A stretch of DNA of 64,000 nt from Rufibacter sp. DG15C (GTDB lineage: Bacteria > Bacteroidota > Bacteroidia > Cytophagales > Hymenobacteraceae), in contig NZ_CP010776.1 of assembly GCF_001577755.1 (NCBI RefSeq), positions 2,170,001-2,234,000 of the forward strand. The letters run 5' to 3'. Below the pieces are notes generated by a model. It did not search any database. It saw only the letters and a list, made by a program, of their open reading frames with translations, and was not told the DNA's origin. Every line of letters starts with the position of its first letter. Position 1 is the first letter of the stretch. Of this stretch, positions 9,248 to 18,598 are shown in pieces. The translations under genes and the position numbers were made by a program.

Positions 9248-10915
9248 ATGATTAAGAAAATATCTCTATTTGCTATTCTAGCAATCATCTTCTTCACCAC
9301 AGGCGCCTTCTTTGGCAGGCAGGTGCAGATGGAAAAAATTACCATACCCATGGTGCAAGGTGCTCAGAAACTGTTGGGGTTATCATTTACCCCAGCTCAG
9401 ATAGACACGGCGCTTGCAGAACTTACAGATTTGCGAAATGGCTATACTCGCCTGCGGGAGGTGAAGTTGGAGAACAGCGTACTTCCTGCTTTGCAATTCA
9501 ATCCCATTCCGGTAGGCTTTCAGTTTGCCAAAGGGCGGGAAAAGTTCAAGGCATCTTCAATCAGCAAAATGAGTTTGCCGACCAATAGAGAAGAATTGGC
9601 TTTTTACTCAGTGAGAGAATTGGCTGAGCTTTTGAAGAATAAAAAAATCACCTCTTTGGAATTGACTCAGTTTTTTCTGGATCGCTTGAAGCGGTACAAT
9701 ACCCAATTACACTGCGTCACTACTTTCACGGAAGAGTTAGCCTTGCAGCAAGCCAAGCAAGCCGATGATGAGATCAAGGCAGGTAAGTACAAAGGGCTGT
9801 TGCATGGCATCCCGTTTGGCGTTAAAGATTTGCTGAGTACCAAAGGCTATAAAACCACTTGGGGATCTGTGCCTTTCAAAGACCAGGTAATTGACGAAGA
9901 TGCCACCGTGGTCATTAAACTAAGAGAGGCCGGAGCAGTGCTGGTAGCAAAGATGACCTTGGGGGAATTAGCCATGGGCGACGTTTGGTACGGAGGCAAA
10001 ACTAGAACACCATGGGACCTGACAAGAGGCTCCAGTGGTTCTTCAGCGGGCTCAGCATCTGCCGTGGCGGCGGGCTTATTGCCGTTTGCCATAGGGACAG
10101 AGACGCTGGGTTCCATAGTGTCGCCGTCTAATGCCTGCGGGACCACTGGTCTGCGGCCTACGTATGGCCGCGTGAGTAGACATGGGGCTATGGCCTTGAG
10201 CTGGTCCATGGATAAGATTGGTCCTATTGCCAGAACTGTGGAGGACTGTGCTATTGTGTTCAACGCCATCTATGGCCCAGACGGGAAAGATCAGACGGTC
10301 TATGATGCGCCTTTCAATTACAACGCCAAGCAAGACCTCAAAAAACTTAGAATTGGCTATTTAAAAACGGATTTCGACCGAAACTATCCTACCAAAGCCC
10401 AAGACCAGGCTACGCTGGAGGCCCTCAGAAAAGCAGGACATGAGTTGATCCCAATGGATTTGCCTAAGATACCAGTGAATGATTTGGTCATGACTATTTC
10501 AGTGGAAGGAGCCACCGCCTTTGATGAAATCACCCGCAACAACAAAGTAGCCGACATGGTCAACCAAGATAAGAATGCTTGGCCCAACACCTTTAGAAGC
10601 GCCCGCTTTATTCCGGCGGTGGAATACTTGCAGGCCCAGCGGGTACGGAATCAGCTTATACAGGAGATGCACAAGATGATGGAGAAGGTAGATGTGTATG
10701 TATCTCCTTCTTTTGCCAGCAGCAATCTAGTTGTGACTAATCTGACGGGGCATCCTTGCGTGGTGATACCAAATGGGTTTAATGCTCGTAATTTGCCCAC
10801 TACTATTACCTTTATAGGCAAGCTGTTTGGCGAGGCAGAATTACTAGCCTTTGTGAAATCGTACCAAGACCAGACAGATTTCCATAAAAAGCATCCAGCA
10901 GCCTTCTTAAAGTAA
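9248..10915 (+). CDS. Amidase-signature (AS) family hydrolase, envelope-anchored
   Basis: The 555-residue protein has an N-terminal hydrophobic segment (about 5-21) that can act as signal or anchor, a spacer of about 90 residues, then the amidase-signature domain. The Ser-cisSer-Lys triad is visible: Lys193 in GVKDLL, the Ser/Gly-rich loop GSSGSSAGSAS (around 261-271) with the cis-Ser, and nucleophile Ser289 in GTETLGSIVSP. AS enzymes cleave amide bonds of varied substrates. This is not the GatA tRNA amidotransferase, because it is exported and no gatB/C is nearby. It lies just after a SusC/SusD locus, which suggests nutrient processing, but the substrate is unknown. Confidence 0.9.
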   Translation: MIKKISLFAILAIIFFTTGAFFGRQVQMEKITIPMVQGAQKLLGLSFTPAQIDTALAELTDLRNGYTRLREVKLENSVLPALQFNPIPVGFQFAKGREKFKASSISKMSLPTNREELAFYSVRELAELLKNKKITSLELTQFFLDRLKRYNTQLHCVTTFTEELALQQAKQADDEIKAGKYKGLLHGIPFGVKDLLSTKGYKTTWGSVPFKDQVIDEDATVVIKLREAGAVLVAKMTLGELAMGDVWYGGKTRTPWDLTRGSSGSSAGSASAVAAGLLPFAIGTETLGSIVSPSNACGTTGLRPTYGRVSRHGAMALSWSMDKIGPIARTVEDCAIVFNAIYGPDGKDQTVYDAPFNYNAKQDLKKLRIGYLKTDFDRNYPTKAQDQATLEALRKAGHELIPMDLPKIPVNDLVMTISVEGATAFDEITRNNKVADMVNQDKNAWPNTFRSARFIPAVEYLQAQRVRNQLIQEMHKMMEKVDVYVSPSFASSNLVVTNLTGHPCVVIPNGFNARNLPTTITFIGKLFGEAELLAFVKSYQDQTDFHKKHPAAFLK

Positions 10916-10919
10916 TTTC

Positions 10920-10957
10920 CGTTTTTGACCTATTTTCTAGAAAAGAGCCTAAAAATG
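10920..10957. repeat. 38-bp palindrome copy 1, overlaps the start codon of the S9 peptidase
   Basis: Left arm 10920-10936, centre CTAG, right arm 10941-10957. The right arm ends AAAAATG instead of AAAAACG, and this ATG is the best start of the next gene. It lies 4 nt after the amidase stop. Confidence 0.85.
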
Positions 10958-13336
10958 CGTTTCATCAAGACTGTAGTGGCGGTAAGCGCCTCCCTTTTGT
11001 ACCCGTTGGTATCGGGCTTTGCCCAGACCAAGCCCGCCCTAACCGTTGAAAAAATCATGCGTGACCCTGCGCAGTGGATTGGGACCTCGCCTAGCAATGT
11101 TTATTGGGCAGAGAACAGCAAGCAAGTGTATTTCCTCTGGAATCCTGAGAAGACCAGACAGGATTCTCTGTATGTGGTAGACACGGGTTCCAAGAAGATC
11201 AACAAGGTGTCTAAAGCCATTAGGTTGGCCATGCCATCGCAAGGCGGAACCTACAATAGACTGCGCACGCAACGCGTGTATGAGAAAGCCGGTGATGTGT
11301 TTTTGCTGGATGTGAAATCAGGCAAGAATAGACAAATCACGTCAACGGCGGATAGAGAGTCATCGCCCACCTTCACCGCTGATGAGCAACGGGTGGCCTA
11401 TCTAAAGGATGGCAATTTGTTTACCTGGAACATCAGCAATGGACAAGTAAAGCAACTCACCGATTTTAGGAGAGGCCGCAAACCTGTTGATCCTACGCAG
11501 ACTCGAGACAAGCAGGAACTGTTTTTAAGAGAGCAGCAACTGGACCTGTTGCAGATTGTGAAGAAGCGCGAGGAAGACCGTAAAAACCAACAACTGGCCC
11601 AGCGCGAGCTCACCCGAAACAGACCCAAAGAAATTTACACCGAAGACAAAACGGTAGACAACATTACCCTAAACCCAGATGAACGGTTCATCACCTACCG
11701 CTTAACCACCAGGCCCGCTAACAGTAAGATTGCGCAGGTGCCTAACTTCGTGACGGCTTCTGGCTACACCGAAGACATTCCCACTAGAACCAAGGTTGGC
11801 GCGATGCAGGCTACCTATGAGATGGGCGTGTATGATGTGAAAGCAGATACTACCTACCTGGTGTCCTTCAGAGGTTTGACCGGGATACAGGAAAAACCAG
11901 CGTTCCAGAAAGAAGGCCAGAAGCCAACTACAGAAGCAGACAAGGCAGCCGCAGACGCTGCACGTAGAGTGATGATGTTCGGGCCGTATTATTCCACAGA
12001 CGGCAAGCAAGGCGTTTTGGTGATAAGATCGGCAGACAACAAAGACCGCTGGATTGCCTCTTTTGACCCGGCTACCAGAACCGTGAAGACTTTGGACCGC
12101 CAGCGCGACGAGGCCTGGGTGAACGGTTTCGGGCCGGGCATCATAGGGTGGATGCCAGACAACAAACGCATCTATTTCACCTCTGAGGAAAGCGGCTATG
12201 CCCATTTGTACACGCTAGATATAGCATCTGGCAAGAAGGCAGCCTTGACCAGCGGAAAGTACGAAGTGTTGAACGTGCAGATGTCCAAAGACCAGAAGCA
12301 TTGGTACCTGACCACCAACCAGGTGCACCCAGGGGAGCAGCATTTTTACCGTCTGCCGTTGAACGGCGGCAAAGCCGAGCAGATTACCCGCATGACGGGT
12401 GCGCATGAGGTCACAATGTCACCAGATGAAAAGACACTGGCAGTGCGCTATTCCTACTCCAACAAGCCCTGGGAGTTGTTCTTGATAGACAACAAGCCGG
12501 GCGCAAAACCAGTGCAAATCACCAATTCCCTCACCGAAGAATTCAAGGCTTATCCGTGGCGCGAACCGGAAGTGATTACCTACAAGGCTGAAGACGGCGC
12601 CGATGTACACGCCCGCTTATACAAACCAGCCAATGGCGTGTCTAACGGCCCGGCGGTGATTTTTGTGCATGGTGCGGGATACTTACAGAATGCGCACAAG
12701 TGGTGGAGCACCTACTTCAGGGAGTACATGTTCCACAACCTATTAGTAGACAAAGGCTACACCGTTTTGGATATTGACTACCGCGGAAGCGCCGGCTACG
12801 GCCGTGACTGGCGCACGGGTATATACCGCCACATGGGGGGCAAAGACCTGAGCGACCACGTGGACGGCGCTAAGCTGCTGGCTGAGAAATACAATGTAGA
12901 TCCTAAACGAATTGGCATTTACGGCGGATCTTACGGTGGCTTCATCACGTTAATGGCCATGTTTACGCAGCCAGATGTGTTTGCCGCCGGGGCCGCGTTA
13001 CGATCTGTGACGGACTGGTCGCATTACAACCACGGCTACACCGCCAACATCTTAAATGAACCCCAAGCGGATAGTCTGGCTTATACCCGCAGCTCGCCCA
13101 TCTACTTCGCCGAAGGCCTGAAAGGAGCACTGCTCATGTGCCATGGCATGGTAGATACCAACGTGCATTTCCAAGACATTGTACGCCTGTCGCAGCGCTT
13201 GATAGAATTGGGCAAAGATAATTGGGAACTGGCCGTGTACCCGGTAGAGGACCACGGTTTTGTAGAGCCCTCCAGCTGGACCGATGAATACAAGCGCATT
13301 CTTAAGCTGTTTGAAACCAATCTGCAGAAGAAGTAA
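10955..13336 (+). CDS. S9 family serine peptidase (prolyl oligopeptidase/DPP IV type), secreted
   Basis: An in-frame TTG at 10925 would add ten residues read from the repeat, but the ATG at 10955 gives a clean signal peptide (MRFIKTVVAVSASLLYP... ending GFA). The 793-residue product has an N-terminal beta-propeller (DPP IV-N type WD-like repeats) and a C-terminal alpha/beta-hydrolase domain. The catalytic triad is visible: Ser659 in GGSYGG, Asp734 in GMVDTN and His767 in EDHGF. Family members remove dipeptides or cleave short peptides in the periplasm. Together with the amidase and the SusC/SusD genes upstream it suggests a peptide-scavenging neighbourhood. It shows the GC-richer codon use of the rest of the window. 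Confidence 0.93.
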   Translation: MRFIKTVVAVSASLLYPLVSGFAQTKPALTVEKIMRDPAQWIGTSPSNVYWAENSKQVYFLWNPEKTRQDSLYVVDTGSKKINKVSKAIRLAMPSQGGTYNRLRTQRVYEKAGDVFLLDVKSGKNRQITSTADRESSPTFTADEQRVAYLKDGNLFTWNISNGQVKQLTDFRRGRKPVDPTQTRDKQELFLREQQLDLLQIVKKREEDRKNQQLAQRELTRNRPKEIYTEDKTVDNITLNPDERFITYRLTTRPANSKIAQVPNFVTASGYTEDIPTRTKVGAMQATYEMGVYDVKADTTYLVSFRGLTGIQEKPAFQKEGQKPTTEADKAAADAARRVMMFGPYYSTDGKQGVLVIRSADNKDRWIASFDPATRTVKTLDRQRDEAWVNGFGPGIIGWMPDNKRIYFTSEESGYAHLYTLDIASGKKAALTSGKYEVLNVQMSKDQKHWYLTTNQVHPGEQHFYRLPLNGGKAEQITRMTGAHEVTMSPDEKTLAVRYSYSNKPWELFLIDNKPGAKPVQITNSLTEEFKAYPWREPEVITYKAEDGADVHARLYKPANGVSNGPAVIFVHGAGYLQNAHKWWSTYFREYMFHNLLVDKGYTVLDIDYRGSAGYGRDWRTGIYRHMGGKDLSDHVDGAKLLAEKYNVDPKRIGIYGGSYGGFITLMAMFTQPDVFAAGAALRSVTDWSHYNHGYTANILNEPQADSLAYTRSSPIYFAEGLKGALLMCHGMVDTNVHFQDIVRLSQRLIELGKDNWELAVYPVEDHGFVEPSSWTDEYKRILKLFETNLQKK

Positions 13337-13377
13337 AAACGAAGAGGCCAGACATAGTGTCTGGCCTCTTCGTTTTT
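13335..13377. terminator. Bidirectional terminator between convergent genes, fused to repeat copy 2
   Basis: A perfect 20-bp stem (13335-13354 with 13358-13377) with a 3-nt loop begins at the S9 peptidase stop codon. The final seven bases, CGTTTTT, are also the first seven bases of the 38-bp palindrome, which therefore supplies the U-tract. Confidence 0.9.
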
Positions 13378-13408
13378 GGGCTGTTTTCCGGGAATCAGGC
13401 TAAAAACG
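13371..13408. repeat. 38-bp palindrome copy 2
   Basis: The left arm is CGTTTTTGGGCTGTTTT, the centre CCGG, and the right arm has two mismatches to the left. It lies between two convergent genes, 19 nt from the PAP2 stop. Confidence 0.85.
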
Positions 13409-13427
13409 CCTTCTTCTGAATGCTTGC

Positions 13428-14243
13428 TTAGAATTTGTATTGAAGTGCTACGCCTTCCACAGCCTCGCCCTGCACCGGAATGGTGGTTGGCGCTAATGAC
13501 AGGTTGCTGTTGGTTTTGTGGAACTGAGGTACGGCAATGCCCACGGCTGCGCCAATGACATATCCCATGATGTTGTCACTTAAAAAGTGCTTGCCTGCTT
13601 CTAATCTTAAATAGCCTACCGTAGCTGGCACCAAGGCGGCACCTGCCCACACAAATGGCCTGGCCGGCGAATCTGGGTTATAGTCATGGAAAACTTTGGC
13701 TGTGAAGAAAGTCATGGTAGCAACCGCAGCCGTATGTCCGGCAAAAAAAGCGTTCTGGGCATTAGCTCTGGTTTTTTCGCTCAAAGGCACGTCGCCAGAT
13801 TTATCATATACCAAGGGTCTGGTTCTTGGAAAAGCGGCCGATCCCATCGTAAACAACGTACCCGTCACCGACATGGTCTCTACATACAACGCCAGCATCT
13901 GTCCCGTGTTCTGGGAGATGTCTTTGTCAAACAATAGCAACGCGGGCGCAGCAATAGAGCTATACAGCATCACATCACTTACTTTCTTGGCACTGGCGCT
14001 ATGGTTACCGGCGGCAAAGCGGTCAAAGCTATTCACATCGCTTTTTGAGATGGCCATGGCCTCTTCTTCGGTGAAGGCATCTTTCTGTTGCATCAAGTAA
14101 AGCCCTAACCCGCTCAAACCCATCCCTGCGGCAGTGATGGGGGCATCAACTTTAAAGGACGTTTTATAAGGCGAGGACGATTGCCCGAAGGATTGGGTGA
14201 ACGTAGCTATAGCAAGGACAAGCGTACAAATGTGTCGTTTCAT
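13428..14243 (-). CDS. PAP2-family phosphatase, exported
   Basis: I start at the ATG at 14243 (MKRHICTLVLAIATFTQSFG, a signal peptide), giving 271 residues; an upstream in-frame start adds a non-signal extension. The three PAP2 phosphatase blocks are recognisable: FPRTRPLVYD (motif 1, R-P), NAFFAGHTA (motif 2, where FAGH stands for PSGH) and RLEAGKHFLSDNIMGY (motif 3 with the catalytic His). These membrane-associated enzymes dephosphorylate undecaprenyl diphosphate, phosphatidate or similar lipids in the periplasm. Which lipid is used here is unknown. It is monocistronic and convergent with the S9 peptidase gene. Confidence 0.88.
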   Translation of the reverse strand: MKRHICTLVLAIATFTQSFGQSSSPYKTSFKVDAPITAAGMGLSGLGLYLMQQKDAFTEEEAMAISKSDVNSFDRFAAGNHSASAKKVSDVMLYSSIAAPALLLFDKDISQNTGQMLALYVETMSVTGTLFTMGSAAFPRTRPLVYDKSGDVPLSEKTRANAQNAFFAGHTAAVATMTFFTAKVFHDYNPDSPARPFVWAGAALVPATVGYLRLEAGKHFLSDNIMGYVIGAAVGIAVPQFHKTNSNLSLAPTTIPVQGEAVEGVALQYKF

Positions 14244-14330
14244 GGGAATATAGGTGAAAAGGAATTCTAAAATTGTTGCTTGTGAAACGGGCAAGTGGGC
14301 AAAAGGTTTACAAATTATACAAGATGAGTT

Positions 14331-14378
14331 GCTCTCGTTTTTGGCCTGTTTTCTAAGAATTAAGCCAAAAACGAGAGC
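14331..14378. repeat. 38-bp palindrome copy 3 with extended stem
   Basis: The core is 14336-14373. The flanks GCTCT (14331-14335) and AGAGC (14374-14378) are also complementary, giving a 48-bp inverted repeat. It lies between the divergent PAP2 and metK genes, not at a gene end. Confidence 0.85.
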
Positions 14379-14426
14379 GGTTCTAAAAACTTACCAGTTA
14401 GTGTCTTCGGGTATTTATCACTCAAG

Positions 14427-14458
14427 TTTTTGCATCTCCATCATTTAGAGTAATTTTG
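14427..14458 (+). promoter_or_regulatory. Promoter of metK
   Basis: TTTTTG at 14427-14432 and TAATTTTG at 14451-14458, with 18 nt between them, match the Bacteroidota -33/-7 consensus closely. The leader before the ATG at 14516 would be about 50 nt. I see no recognisable SAM riboswitch in it. Confidence 0.75.
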
Positions 14459-14515
14459 CCCCCTGTAGTTCTTTGGGAGAGCTGCACCTTAACCTAGTAT
14501 TTTAATCTTTTAGAG

Positions 14516-15820
14516 ATGCCATATCTTTTTACATCTGAGTCGGTTTCTGAGGGACACCCAGATAAAGTAGCCGATCAAATCTCTGACGCCTTGTTAGATG
14601 AGTTTTTAAAGCAAGACCCACAATCCAAAGTTGCCTGTGAAACCTTGGTGACAACCGGATTGGTGGTATTGAGCGGCGAGGTGAAAACCCAAGCCTATGT
14701 AGACGTACAGAAAGTAGCCCGTGAGGTAATTAGCCGCATTGGGTACACTAAGTCTGAATATAAGTTCGACGCCGAAGCCTGCGGCGTGATCTCCGCTATC
14801 CATGAGCAGTCTGGTGACATCAACCAAGGTGTGGAGCGCGAGAACCCAGAAGACCAAGGCGCCGGTGACCAAGGCATGATGTTTGGCTACGCTACCAGCG
14901 AAACCGACAGCTATATGCCTTTGGCCCTTGAGATCTCTCACTTGTTGTTGAAGGAGTTGGCCGCCATCCGGAAGGAAGGCAAGGAGATGACTTACCTGCG
15001 TCCAGACGCCAAGTCTCAAGTAACCATCCGTTACTCAGACAACCACGTGCCAGAGAAAATTGACACCATTGTCATCTCTACCCAGCACGATGAGTTTGAA
15101 CTGTCTGATGCCAATGACCGCGCGGCCTCTAAGCAAGCCGAAGCCAACATGGTAGCCCGCATCAAAGAAGATGTGTTGAACATCCTGTTACCCCGTGTAA
15201 AGAGCAAATTGCCACAGCGTACGGCAGACCTGTTCGCTGATGACATCACCTACCACATCAACCCAACGGGTAAGTTTGTGATTGGCGGGCCACACGGCGA
15301 CACTGGTTTGACAGGCCGTAAAATCATTGTAGACACCTACGGCGGAAAAGGTGCCCACGGTGGAGGTGCTTTCTCTGGAAAAGACTCTTCTAAGGTAGAC
15401 CGTTCAGCAGCCTACGCGGCCCGTCACATTGCCAAAAACCTAGTAGCGGCTGGTGTGGCAGAGCAAGTGTTGGTGCAGGTTGCTTACGCCATTGGCGTGG
15501 CAGAGCCGGTTGGCTTGTACGTAACTACCTATGGTACTACCAAAGTGAAAGGCGCTAACGGCGAAGTAATGACAGACGGCGAAATTGCCAACAAGGTAAA
15601 TGAGCTGTTTGAGATGCGTCCGTATGACATCATCAAGCGCTTCGGGCTGCAAAACCCTATCTTCTCTGAGACGGCAGCTTACGGTCACATGGGCCGCGAG
15701 GCAGGTGTGAAGAAAGTAGAGTATACCGTAAATGGTACCAAAGAAGTGCGTGAGTTTGAGACCTTTACTTGGGAGAAGCTAGACTATGTAGATAAAATCA
15801 AAGCGGCATTCCAGTTATAG
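14516..15820 (+). CDS. metK: S-adenosylmethionine synthase
   Basis: The 434-residue cytosolic enzyme makes S-adenosylmethionine from methionine and ATP. Signatures are [17 protein letters not shown] at the N-terminus (methionine and Mg binding), [12 protein letters not shown] (the family hexapeptide region) and [22 protein letters not shown] (the P-loop-like phosphate-binding block). Length and order of the three internal repeats are normal. It is monocistronic with its own promoter and ends in a repeat-associated terminator. The window also carries ahcY, another step of the SAM cycle, but the two are 47 kb apart and not co-transcribed. Confidence 0.98.
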   Translation: MPYLFTSESVSEGHPDKVADQISDALLDEFLKQDPQSKVACETLVTTGLVVLSGEVKTQAYVDVQKVAREVISRIGYTKSEYKFDAEACGVISAIHEQSGDINQGVERENPEDQGAGDQGMMFGYATSETDSYMPLALEISHLLLKELAAIRKEGKEMTYLRPDAKSQVTIRYSDNHVPEKIDTIVISTQHDEFELSDANDRAASKQAEANMVARIKEDVLNILLPRVKSKLPQRTADLFADDITYHINPTGKFVIGGPHGDTGLTGRKIIVDTYGGKGAHGGGAFSGKDSSKVDRSAAYAARHIAKNLVAAGVAEQVLVQVAYAIGVAEPVGLYVTTYGTTKVKGANGEVMTDGEIANKVNELFEMRPYDIIKRFGLQNPIFSETAAYGHMGREAGVKKVEYTVNGTKEVREFETFTWEKLDYVDKIKAAFQL

Positions 15821-15825
15821 AAATT

Positions 15826-15863
15826 CGTTTTTGACCTGTTTTAACGAAAAGAGCCCCAAAACG
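15826..15863. repeat. 38-bp palindrome copy 4, right arm merged into a terminator
   Basis: The left arm is nearly consensus (CGTTTTTGACCTGTTTT). The right arm reads AAAAGAGCCCCAAAACG, and its first 11 bases form the ascending strand of the following terminator. It starts 5 nt after the metK stop. Confidence 0.75.
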
Positions 15864-15876
15864 GGGCTCTTTTTTT
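15847..15876 (+). terminator. Intrinsic terminator of metK
   Basis: The stem AAAAGAGCCCC pairs with GGGGCTCTTTT around a 5-nt loop and is followed by further T. The ascending arm lies inside repeat copy 4. Confidence 0.88.
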
Positions 15877-15904
15877 ATGGGTAATTGGCAATCAATTCTA
15901 CTTT

Positions 15905-16204
15905 TTAGTGGGTAGCTAGCTTGTCTTTATGTTTGATTAGTTGCTTTCTCATGTCTTCATAGGCACTGTCAGTGGCGGTCTCAAAGCTGTTGGCCTCTTC
16001 TTTGCAGAAAAGCGTGGCGCCTGGTACAAACAGTTTCACCTCTACCATTTTATTGTCATGCGACTCTGGCTTAGATACTCTAAGGATAACTTCGCCGCTA
16101 ATCACTCTATCATAAAAGGTCTCTAGCTTGTCCAGTTTCTTTTGGATGAAGTCTAACAGGCTTTGGTCGGCATTGAAGTGCACGGATTGAATTTGCAGTT
16201 TCAT
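15905..16204 (-). CDS. hpf: Ribosome hibernation-promoting factor, short HPF (RaiA family)
   Basis: A 99-residue protein starting MKLQIQSVHFNADQSLLDFI, with the beta-alpha-beta-beta-beta-alpha pattern of the S30AE/HPF domain and the conserved KLDKLETFYDRVIS helix. It binds the 30S decoding centre and inactivates ribosomes in stationary phase. It lacks the C-terminal dimerisation domain of long HPF. It lies 24 nt after the recombinase gene and is the last gene of the rpsU-xer-hpf operon, a common Bacteroidota order. Confidence 0.93.
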   Translation of the reverse strand: MKLQIQSVHFNADQSLLDFIQKKLDKLETFYDRVISGEVILRVSKPESHDNKMVEVKLFVPGATLFCKEEANSFETATDSAYEDMRKQLIKHKDKLATH

Positions 16205-16228
16205 AGTTTACTTCTTTAGTGGTACTTG

Positions 16229-17107
16229 TTACGCTTTTGGGTGAGCTTTTTCAAAGACGGCTTTGAGCTGCTCAATGGAATTATGGGTATAGACCTGCGT
16301 GGCGGCCAAACTGGCGTGCCCTAGCAAATCCTTGATGGCTCCCAAATCTGCCCCTCTGTTCAATAAGTGCGTGGCAAAGGAATGGCGCAACACATGCGGA
16401 CTGTTTTTTGATGACGTAGAAACGGTGCTCATGTATTTTTTCACCACTCGGTACACATACTTTGGGTAGAGCGGGAGTCCTTTATCGGTAACGAAGAGAG
16501 CGGAGGAATTGTTATCTGCAGAATGTTGGCGCCGCATCTCTAAGAACTTCGCCAAGGTTAGTTTAAGGGAGGTGTTTAAAGGGAGAATACGCTCCTTGTT
16601 TCCCTTGCCCAAGACCTTGATGGTACTCTCTGGCAGGTTTACATCGTTGATTTTAAGACCAATGAGTTCTGCCAGACGCATGCCGGTACCGTAAAGTAGC
16701 TCCAGGATGAGACGCTCGGTTTGGCCTTTCAAATCCTCCGTGAAATCGCCTTGGTCTAATAACTGCGTGAAGGAATCTTCTGGAATAAACGCCGGAAGCT
16801 TTTTGGGCAGCTTGGGTGCTTTGATTCTGAGGGTGGGGTTCTGTTCTACCTCGCCACGGTTCAATAGAAACTTGAAGTAGGAGCGGAGGGAGGCAATCTT
16901 GCGGTGAATGGTGCGGCTGTCCAGGTCTTTCTGCACCAGCGCTACAATCCAGGACCGGATGATGGCGTGGTCTGCCTTGCTTATATCTGTGAGCTCGTAG
17001 GTCTCCTTAAGATACTCTTGAAACTGCTGAAGGTCTGTCTGGTAAGAGGTGACGGTATGTGGACTGAACCGTTTCTCAAACTGCAGGTACTTAAAAAATA
17101 ATTCCAT
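16229..17107 (-). CDS. xerC: Tyrosine recombinase XerC/XerD family
   Basis: A 292-residue site-specific recombinase with an N-terminal SAM-like core-binding domain (FSPHTVTSYQTDLQQFQEYL) and a C-terminal catalytic domain. Catalytic residues are visible: Arg in GTGMRLAELIGLK, Lys in LGKGNKERILPL, His-x-x-Arg in SPHVLRHSFATHLL, His in LLGHASLAATQVYTH and the nucleophilic Tyr in the same motif. Its position between rpsU and hpf, and the absence of phage genes, indicate the chromosomal dimer-resolution recombinase (acting at dif) rather than a mobile-element integrase. XerC versus XerD cannot be settled from sequence alone. Confidence 0.92.
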   Translation of the reverse strand: MELFFKYLQFEKRFSPHTVTSYQTDLQQFQEYLKETYELTDISKADHAIIRSWIVALVQKDLDSRTIHRKIASLRSYFKFLLNRGEVEQNPTLRIKAPKLPKKLPAFIPEDSFTQLLDQGDFTEDLKGQTERLILELLYGTGMRLAELIGLKINDVNLPESTIKVLGKGNKERILPLNTSLKLTLAKFLEMRRQHSADNNSSALFVTDKGLPLYPKYVYRVVKKYMSTVSTSSKNSPHVLRHSFATHLLNRGADLGAIKDLLGHASLAATQVYTHNSIEQLKAVFEKAHPKA

Positions 17108-17181
17108 AAATCAGTAAACGACTTGTTTCAAAGTCTGTCTACTAATTTATGGAATTACCTCGTAGGTTGTATGGATAAAGC

Positions 17182-17376
17182 CTAGTAGTTGTCTGTCGCG
17201 AACAATTGTTGCTTATAAACAGCTCTTTCTTTCTGCTTTCTCTGCTTCACAGAAGGCTTTAGGAAGAAAGTTCTAGCGCGTAGTTCTTTCAACACACCAG
17301 TTCTCTCAAATTTCTTTTTGAATCTTTTTAAGGCTTTGTCTACAGACTCGTTATCCTTTACGTTTACGATAATCAT
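17182..17376 (-). CDS. rpsU: 30S ribosomal protein bS21
   Basis: The true start is the ATG at 17376, giving a 64-residue basic protein [20 protein letters not shown]; an upstream in-frame start would run through the promoter. It binds near the anti-Shine-Dalgarno end of 16S rRNA. In Bacteroidota bS21 helps occlude the anti-SD, which fits the weak Shine-Dalgarno use in this window. It is the first gene of the rpsU-xer-hpf operon. Confidence 0.95.
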   Translation of the reverse strand: MIIVNVKDNESVDKALKRFKKKFERTGVLKELRARTFFLKPSVKQRKQKERAVYKQQLFATDNY

Positions 17377-17415
17377 ATTATAGATTGAGTTTAAAGTCAA
17401 TTGTTTTAAGGACTG

Positions 17416-17446
17416 CAAAGATATTTACAAAATATCTGACTGTCAA
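17416..17446 (-). promoter_or_regulatory. Promoter of the rpsU-xer-hpf operon
   Basis: On the minus strand, TTG (17444-17446) and TATCTTTG (17416-17423) are separated by 20 nt. A short AT palindrome (17419-17437) overlaps the -7 element. The leader would be about 30 nt. Confidence 0.65.
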
Positions 17447-17458
17447 TACCTGTCGCAA

Positions 17459-18598
17459 TTATTTTAATACGGCTCTTGAAATAACGAGTTTCTGAATTTC
17501 TGAGGTGCCCTCACCAATGGTACACAGCTTGGAGTCACGGTAATACTTCTCAGCCGGATAATCCTTGGTGTATCCGTAGCCACCAAAGATTTGGACGCCT
17601 TCATTCGCCGCGCGCACGCACACCTCAGAGGCATATAGCTTAGCCATAGCAGATTCCTTGTTTACGTTCTCGCCACGGTTCTTCATAGCGGCAGACCGGT
17701 AAGTCAATAACGCAGCGGCTTCAATCTCTGTGGCCATATCTGCCAATTTAAAGGCGATACCCTGGAATTGAGAGATAGGTTTATTGAATTGGTGACGCTC
17801 TTTAGAGTACGCCAAAGCCGCCTCATAGGCTCCCTGGGCAATGCCCAAGCTCAAGGCCGCAATTGAAATTCTGCCACCATCCAAAACTTTCATAGACTGA
17901 ATGAAGCCATCACCTACTTCGCCTAAGATGTTCTCATGCGGCACGCGACAGTCCTGGAAGATCAACTCTGTGGTTTCAGAAGCGCGCATACCCAATTTAT
18001 CTTCCTTGCGTCCGGCAGTAAAACCGTCTGTCGGTTTCTCAATTACAAAGGCCGTCATGCCATGAGAGTCGCCTACTTCACCAGTTCTGGCTATCACCAC
18101 CGCAATGTTGCTAGATTTACCATGGGTGATAAAGTTTTTGGCGCCGTTCAAAACCCAATGGTCTCCGTCACGAACGGCCACCGTTTTCATGTTGCCGGCA
18201 TCAGAACCAGTATTAGGCTCTGTTAAGCCCCAAGCGCCAATCCACTCAGCAGACGCCAGTTTTGGCAACCACTTGCGTTTTTGCTCTTCAGTACCAAACT
18301 GCAATATGTGTCCTGTGCACAAAGAGTTGTGTGCAGCCATAGACAAGCCAATAGAACCGTCAATTTTAGAAAGCTCAGCGATAGCCGTCACATACTCTAA
18401 ATATCCAAATCCGGCTCCGCCGTATTCCTGAGGCACCAACACGCCCATCAAGCCAAGTTCACCTAGTTTCTTGAACACATGGACAGGGAATTCTTGGGAC
18501 TCATCCCATTTCATCATGTCAGGCTTAATGTTTTTGGCGCCAAAACCACGGATCATCTCCGCAATCATTTGCTGGTTTTCATTGTAAGTGAGTTGCAT
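17459..18598 (-). CDS. Acyl-CoA dehydrogenase (short/medium-chain, butyryl-CoA type)
   Basis: The 379-residue FAD enzyme has the usual three-domain layout. The FAD-binding segment is [17 protein letters not shown] followed by [12 protein letters not shown], and the C-terminal domain contains [20 protein letters not shown] and [11 protein letters not shown], whose Glu is the catalytic base in short-chain members. It oxidises acyl-CoA to trans-2-enoyl-CoA in beta-oxidation or branched-chain amino-acid breakdown. It is a single gene without etfAB or other beta-oxidation genes nearby. Chain-length preference is an inference from similarity to bacterial butyryl-CoA dehydrogenases. Confidence 0.95.
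   Translation of the reverse strand: MQLTYNENQQMIAEMIRGFGAKNIKPDMMKWDESQEFPVHVFKKLGELGLMGVLVPQEYGGAGFGYLEYVTAIAELSKIDGSIGLSMAAHNSLCTGHILQFGTEEQKRKWLPKLASAEWIGAWGLTEPNTGSDAGNMKTVAVRDGDHWVLNGAKNFITHGKSSNIAVVIARTGEVGDSHGMTAFVIEKPTDGFTAGRKEDKLGMRASETTELIFQDCRVPHENILGEVGDGFIQSMKVLDGGRISIAALSLGIAQGAYEAALAYSKERHQFNKPISQFQGIAFKLADMATEIEAAALLTYRSAAMKNRGENVNKESAMAKLYASEVCVRAANEGVQIFGGYGYTKDYPAEKYYRDSKLCTIGEGTSEIQKLVISRAVLK

Noticed and set aside
14459-14515. SAM riboswitch in the metK leader
   Set aside because: The leader is only about 50 nt and contains none of the conserved elements of the known SAM riboswitch classes.
16229-17107. Phage or integrative-element integrase
   Set aside because: The recombinase lies between rpsU and hpf, a core chromosomal order, with no phage genes or att-like repeats nearby.
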